Source of the DNA: Flavobacteriaceae bacterium
Lineage (GTDB): Bacteria > Bacteroidota > Bacteroidia > Flavobacteriales > Flavobacteriaceae
Assembly (NCBI GenBank): GCA_013214275.1
Contig: JABSPP010000065.1
Location: 1 to 8,133 of the forward strand
Direction of reading: 5' to 3'
Length of the DNA: 8,133 bases
Shown piece after piece: positions 7,701 through 8,133 of this stretch. Below the pieces are notes generated by a model that saw only the letters and a list, made by a program, of their open reading frames with translations, searched no databases and was not told where the DNA came from. The number at the start of each line of letters is the position of its first letter. The first letter of the stretch is position 1. The position numbers and the translations under genes were made by a program.

Positions 7701-8034
7701 TCATTTGGAGATATGCGACAACTTTATTGATATAAAATGTCGCTTTAGACTCACGCATCGTTTTAAAAGCAATACCGCTATCAGAGACTTTGATAACCTC
7801 TTTATATTGATCCATCTGAAGTAAGTAGTACGACTTGTTTTTTATACTATTTAAGTAAATAGAGTCGCTAGGATGAATCGAGTCTAAATATGTAATTGCC
7901 ATTTTAAAGTCGCCATTCCCTGCGAATTGTTCAGCACTGTTAAAAAGTTTTTCAGAATTGATAAATGGGATTTTTTCTTGAGAGTTCATGCTAATCACCC
8001 AAAGGAAAAGCATCATAGAAACAATTTTTTTCAC
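4732..8034 (-). CDS. Secreted TPR protein with about 30 MORN_2/YwqK-like repeats
   Basis: Large predicted exported protein of 1100 residues, function unknown. Residues 1-18 form a signal peptide (KKIVSMMLFLWVISMNSQ). Residues about 30-202 are TPR-like helical repeats (for example TFYINKVVAYLQMKEYEKAF at 99-118, then YYNKGVALDNLKRPEEAAKA and YLGNLSYRQGMFAQALMSF), usually protein-binding. Residues 203-370 are an unassigned, partly helical segment. Residues 376-1095 are about 30 units of roughly 24 residues with the pattern G-x-Y-x-x-Y-Y-x-N/D-G-x-L-x-x-x-x-x-Y-x-x-G-x-L-x, the MORN_2 repeat seen in YwqK-family proteins; here there is no toxin partner, so the 'antitoxin' label should not be taken as function. 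The start is GTG (8032-8034), because an in-frame TAG lies at 8050-8052 with no ATG between; ATG at residue 7 or 8 would remove the KK that a signal peptide needs. No Shine-Dalgarno sequence is visible. It is the first of three tightly spaced genes and ends 3 bases before the transglutaminase-like gene. Confidence 0.9.
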   Translation of the reverse strand: MKKIVSMMLFLWVISMNSQEKIPFINSEKLFNSAEQFAGNGDFKMAITYLDSIHPSDSIYLNSIKNKSYYLLQMDQYKEVIKVSDSGIAFKTMRESKATFYINKVVAYLQMKEYEKAFNLIEEALKKYPVEPLLYYNKGVALDNLKRPEEAAKALYQCIIYSPFFPSAHLYLGNLSYRQGMFAQALMSFNFYILLEDDEESSFQILKSLNANVKTKYPEKNPEVSLSKDDHNFKGIDQILNSHIALNDRYKIENEITIPLNKQNHAFLSQIASIKKADDFWGNYYVPLYEWINRNNLYHNFTYTLCASIKNPQYKEIIQKKTKDIQSFLTAFYREWTRLIRRQKVVIDGKETVLYSNFNNNDEVISLGPFDGEKVHGEWRYFYDSGEISAVGSYDDNEERDGLWSWYHINGQLKESTFYEHGKIQKNSISYYKNGQLQSKAKFKDNQLNGEYIRYHLGGALQQKKYFKNGVLEGPYRSYFSVGESMVEYKADYVDDKIVKKLIEYYSNGSIFKESTYSEGKLQQEKQYYIDGSLWEEKNYINGTLEGPYRRYHKNKQLAEESQLTNNEWDGQVKTYHTNGLLERQFEYEKGTLNGQYTAYDSDGKVHYEHTFRKGEFIAYRYFDKEGIVIKEGKKKDGEFEFEGYNPNGSIKSKGTYDSSGGRKGLWSFYSEYGVLSERGNYTDDEPDGKQTGYYQDGSVYYQSEYVKGQLNGFYVEYYPNGKMKSQGYYMDGEAHGEWRYYRKDGSISSTAYFHKGQQNGTADFFSVEGKLVDKVFTDFGQITKEIEYDTKGHSSVVFDIYHFAGTDVKELITSSYENGQTYSLLTYVNKIKHGPYKSFYFDGKLLSEGNYTNNQLDGKYHIYFEDGTTKSEYNYLNGNLHGEQIIYHENGQIAQKDFYDYGQTHGRDISYYDNGVMSHDRTFVYGKLHGRYAFYDESGALQLIRHYHDDKLIGYSYHDSSGKEIEMTPLKHGSGKVKAYFDNGNVSREMEFFNGKLVNNHKAYYYNGTLEQEMKFVNGSYNGKIIEYHSNGKVKTEKNYLYDDLHGISKTYYKNGQLKDSQNYLYDEKSGEGKLYSKEGTLLKEVVYFNGEVISQKTY
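4750..6909 (-). repeat. Coding array of about 30 MORN_2-like repeats
   Basis: Residues 376-1095 of the TPR/MORN protein. Units begin mostly at a Gly (377 for the first; later 450, 474, 547, 571, 665, 689, 713, 737, 835, 859, 883, 907, 931, 1024, 1048, 1072), most often spaced exactly 24 residues (72 bases) apart. Well-preserved units include GFYVEYYPNGKMKSQ at 713 and GKIIEYHSNGKVKTE at 1024. Units around residues 761-834 (bases 5533-5754) are degenerate and split the array into two blocks. The units differ clearly from one another, so this is an old protein-level array rather than a recent DNA tandem repeat. Each unit is expected to form a beta-hairpin. Confidence 0.85.
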
Positions 8035-8079
8035 ACGTTTAAATTTACACTAGCTTTTAGATATTTAATTCCTTGACGT

Positions 8080-8133
8080 TTAGAAGTATCGAACTTTTAT
8101 CAGATCGTCACCTCTGTTGAGGTTCATGTGTTT
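8080..8133 (-). CDS. Possible C-terminal tail of an upstream gene (partial)
   Basis: Only one of the three minus-strand frames stays open to the window edge. It reads KHMNLNRGDDLIKVRYF and stops at TAA (8080-8082), 45 bases before the GTG of the TPR/MORN gene and in the same direction. The ending LIKVRYF, with alternating hydrophobic residues and a final Phe, resembles the last strand of an outer-membrane beta-barrel protein. Seventeen residues can easily stay open by chance, so this is a suggestion only. If real, the gene would be a further candidate for the same transcription unit. Confidence 0.3.
   Translation of the reverse strand, partial: KHMNLNRGDDLIKVRYF
8110..8123. repeat. Small inverted repeat near the right edge
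   Basis: ACCTC (8110-8114) and GAGGT (8119-8123) are perfect complements around the loop TGTT. No T-run follows on either strand, so it is not a normal terminator. It lies inside the possible partial gene at the right edge and may be chance. Confidence 0.25.

Larger units (their letters stand above)
854..8034 (-). other. Predicted three-gene operon of secreted proteins
   Basis: The genes lie in the order TPR/MORN protein, active-site-intact DUF3857 transglutaminase-like protein, DUF3857 pseudo-enzyme. The gaps are 3 bases (4729-4731) and 2 bases (2810-2811), and the junctions read TAAACTATG and TAACTATG. There is no room for internal promoters or terminators between genes. No promoter of the Bacteroidota type (TTTG about 19 bases before TAnnTTTG) is convincing in the 45 bases before the first gene, so transcription may start further upstream, outside the window. 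Confidence 0.82.

Noticed and set aside
4732..8034. Reading the MORN-repeat protein as a YwqK-type antitoxin of a toxin-antitoxin pair
   Set aside because: It has a signal peptide, TPRs and about 30 repeats, and no toxin-like gene lies next to it; the shared feature is only the repeat family.
8038..8050. TAAATTTA on the minus strand, close to the Bacteroidota -7 motif TAnnTTTG
   Set aside because: It lacks the final G, has no TTTG at the right distance upstream, and would place the transcript start almost on the GTG codon.
8119..8133. GAGG followed by ATG (8126-8128) on the plus strand as a divergent gene start
   Set aside because: Only 3 bases separate GAGG from ATG, too close for a ribosome binding site, and only two codons remain in the window.

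Overview
The window is AT-rich DNA whose proteins look like those of a flavobacterium (Bacteroidota, class Flavobacteriia). The evidence is the type of glyceraldehyde-3-phosphate dehydrogenase, the secreted DUF3857 proteins, the long MORN-type repeat protein, short signal peptides ending in AQE- or SQE-like junctions, and starts without a Shine-Dalgarno sequence. No RNA gene, insertion sequence, CRISPR array or phage gene was found. The taxonomic call rests on protein style alone.

Layout, left to right. Positions 1-750 (+) hold the C-terminal three quarters of gap, a housekeeping glycolytic gene cut by the window edge. A 103-bp convergent gap (751-853) follows. Positions 854-8034 are filled by three genes on the minus strand, read right to left: a 1100-residue secreted TPR plus MORN-repeat protein (4732-8034), a 638-residue DUF3857/transglutaminase-like protein with an intact Cys-His-Asp triad (2812-4728), and a 651-residue DUF3857 protein whose transglutaminase-like domain has lost the triad (854-2809). 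The three genes are separated by only 3 and 2 bases, so they almost certainly form one operon. A short frame open to the right edge (8080-8133, minus) may be the tail of another gene in the same direction.

All three operon products carry a signal peptide, so they probably work together in the periplasm or at the outer membrane. A reasonable picture is a long beta-repeat scaffold (the MORN protein) with one active-looking cysteine enzyme and one inactive paralogue. The substrate and purpose cannot be read from the sequence. This cassette is the only part of the window that could be a poorly described system; the rest is ordinary.
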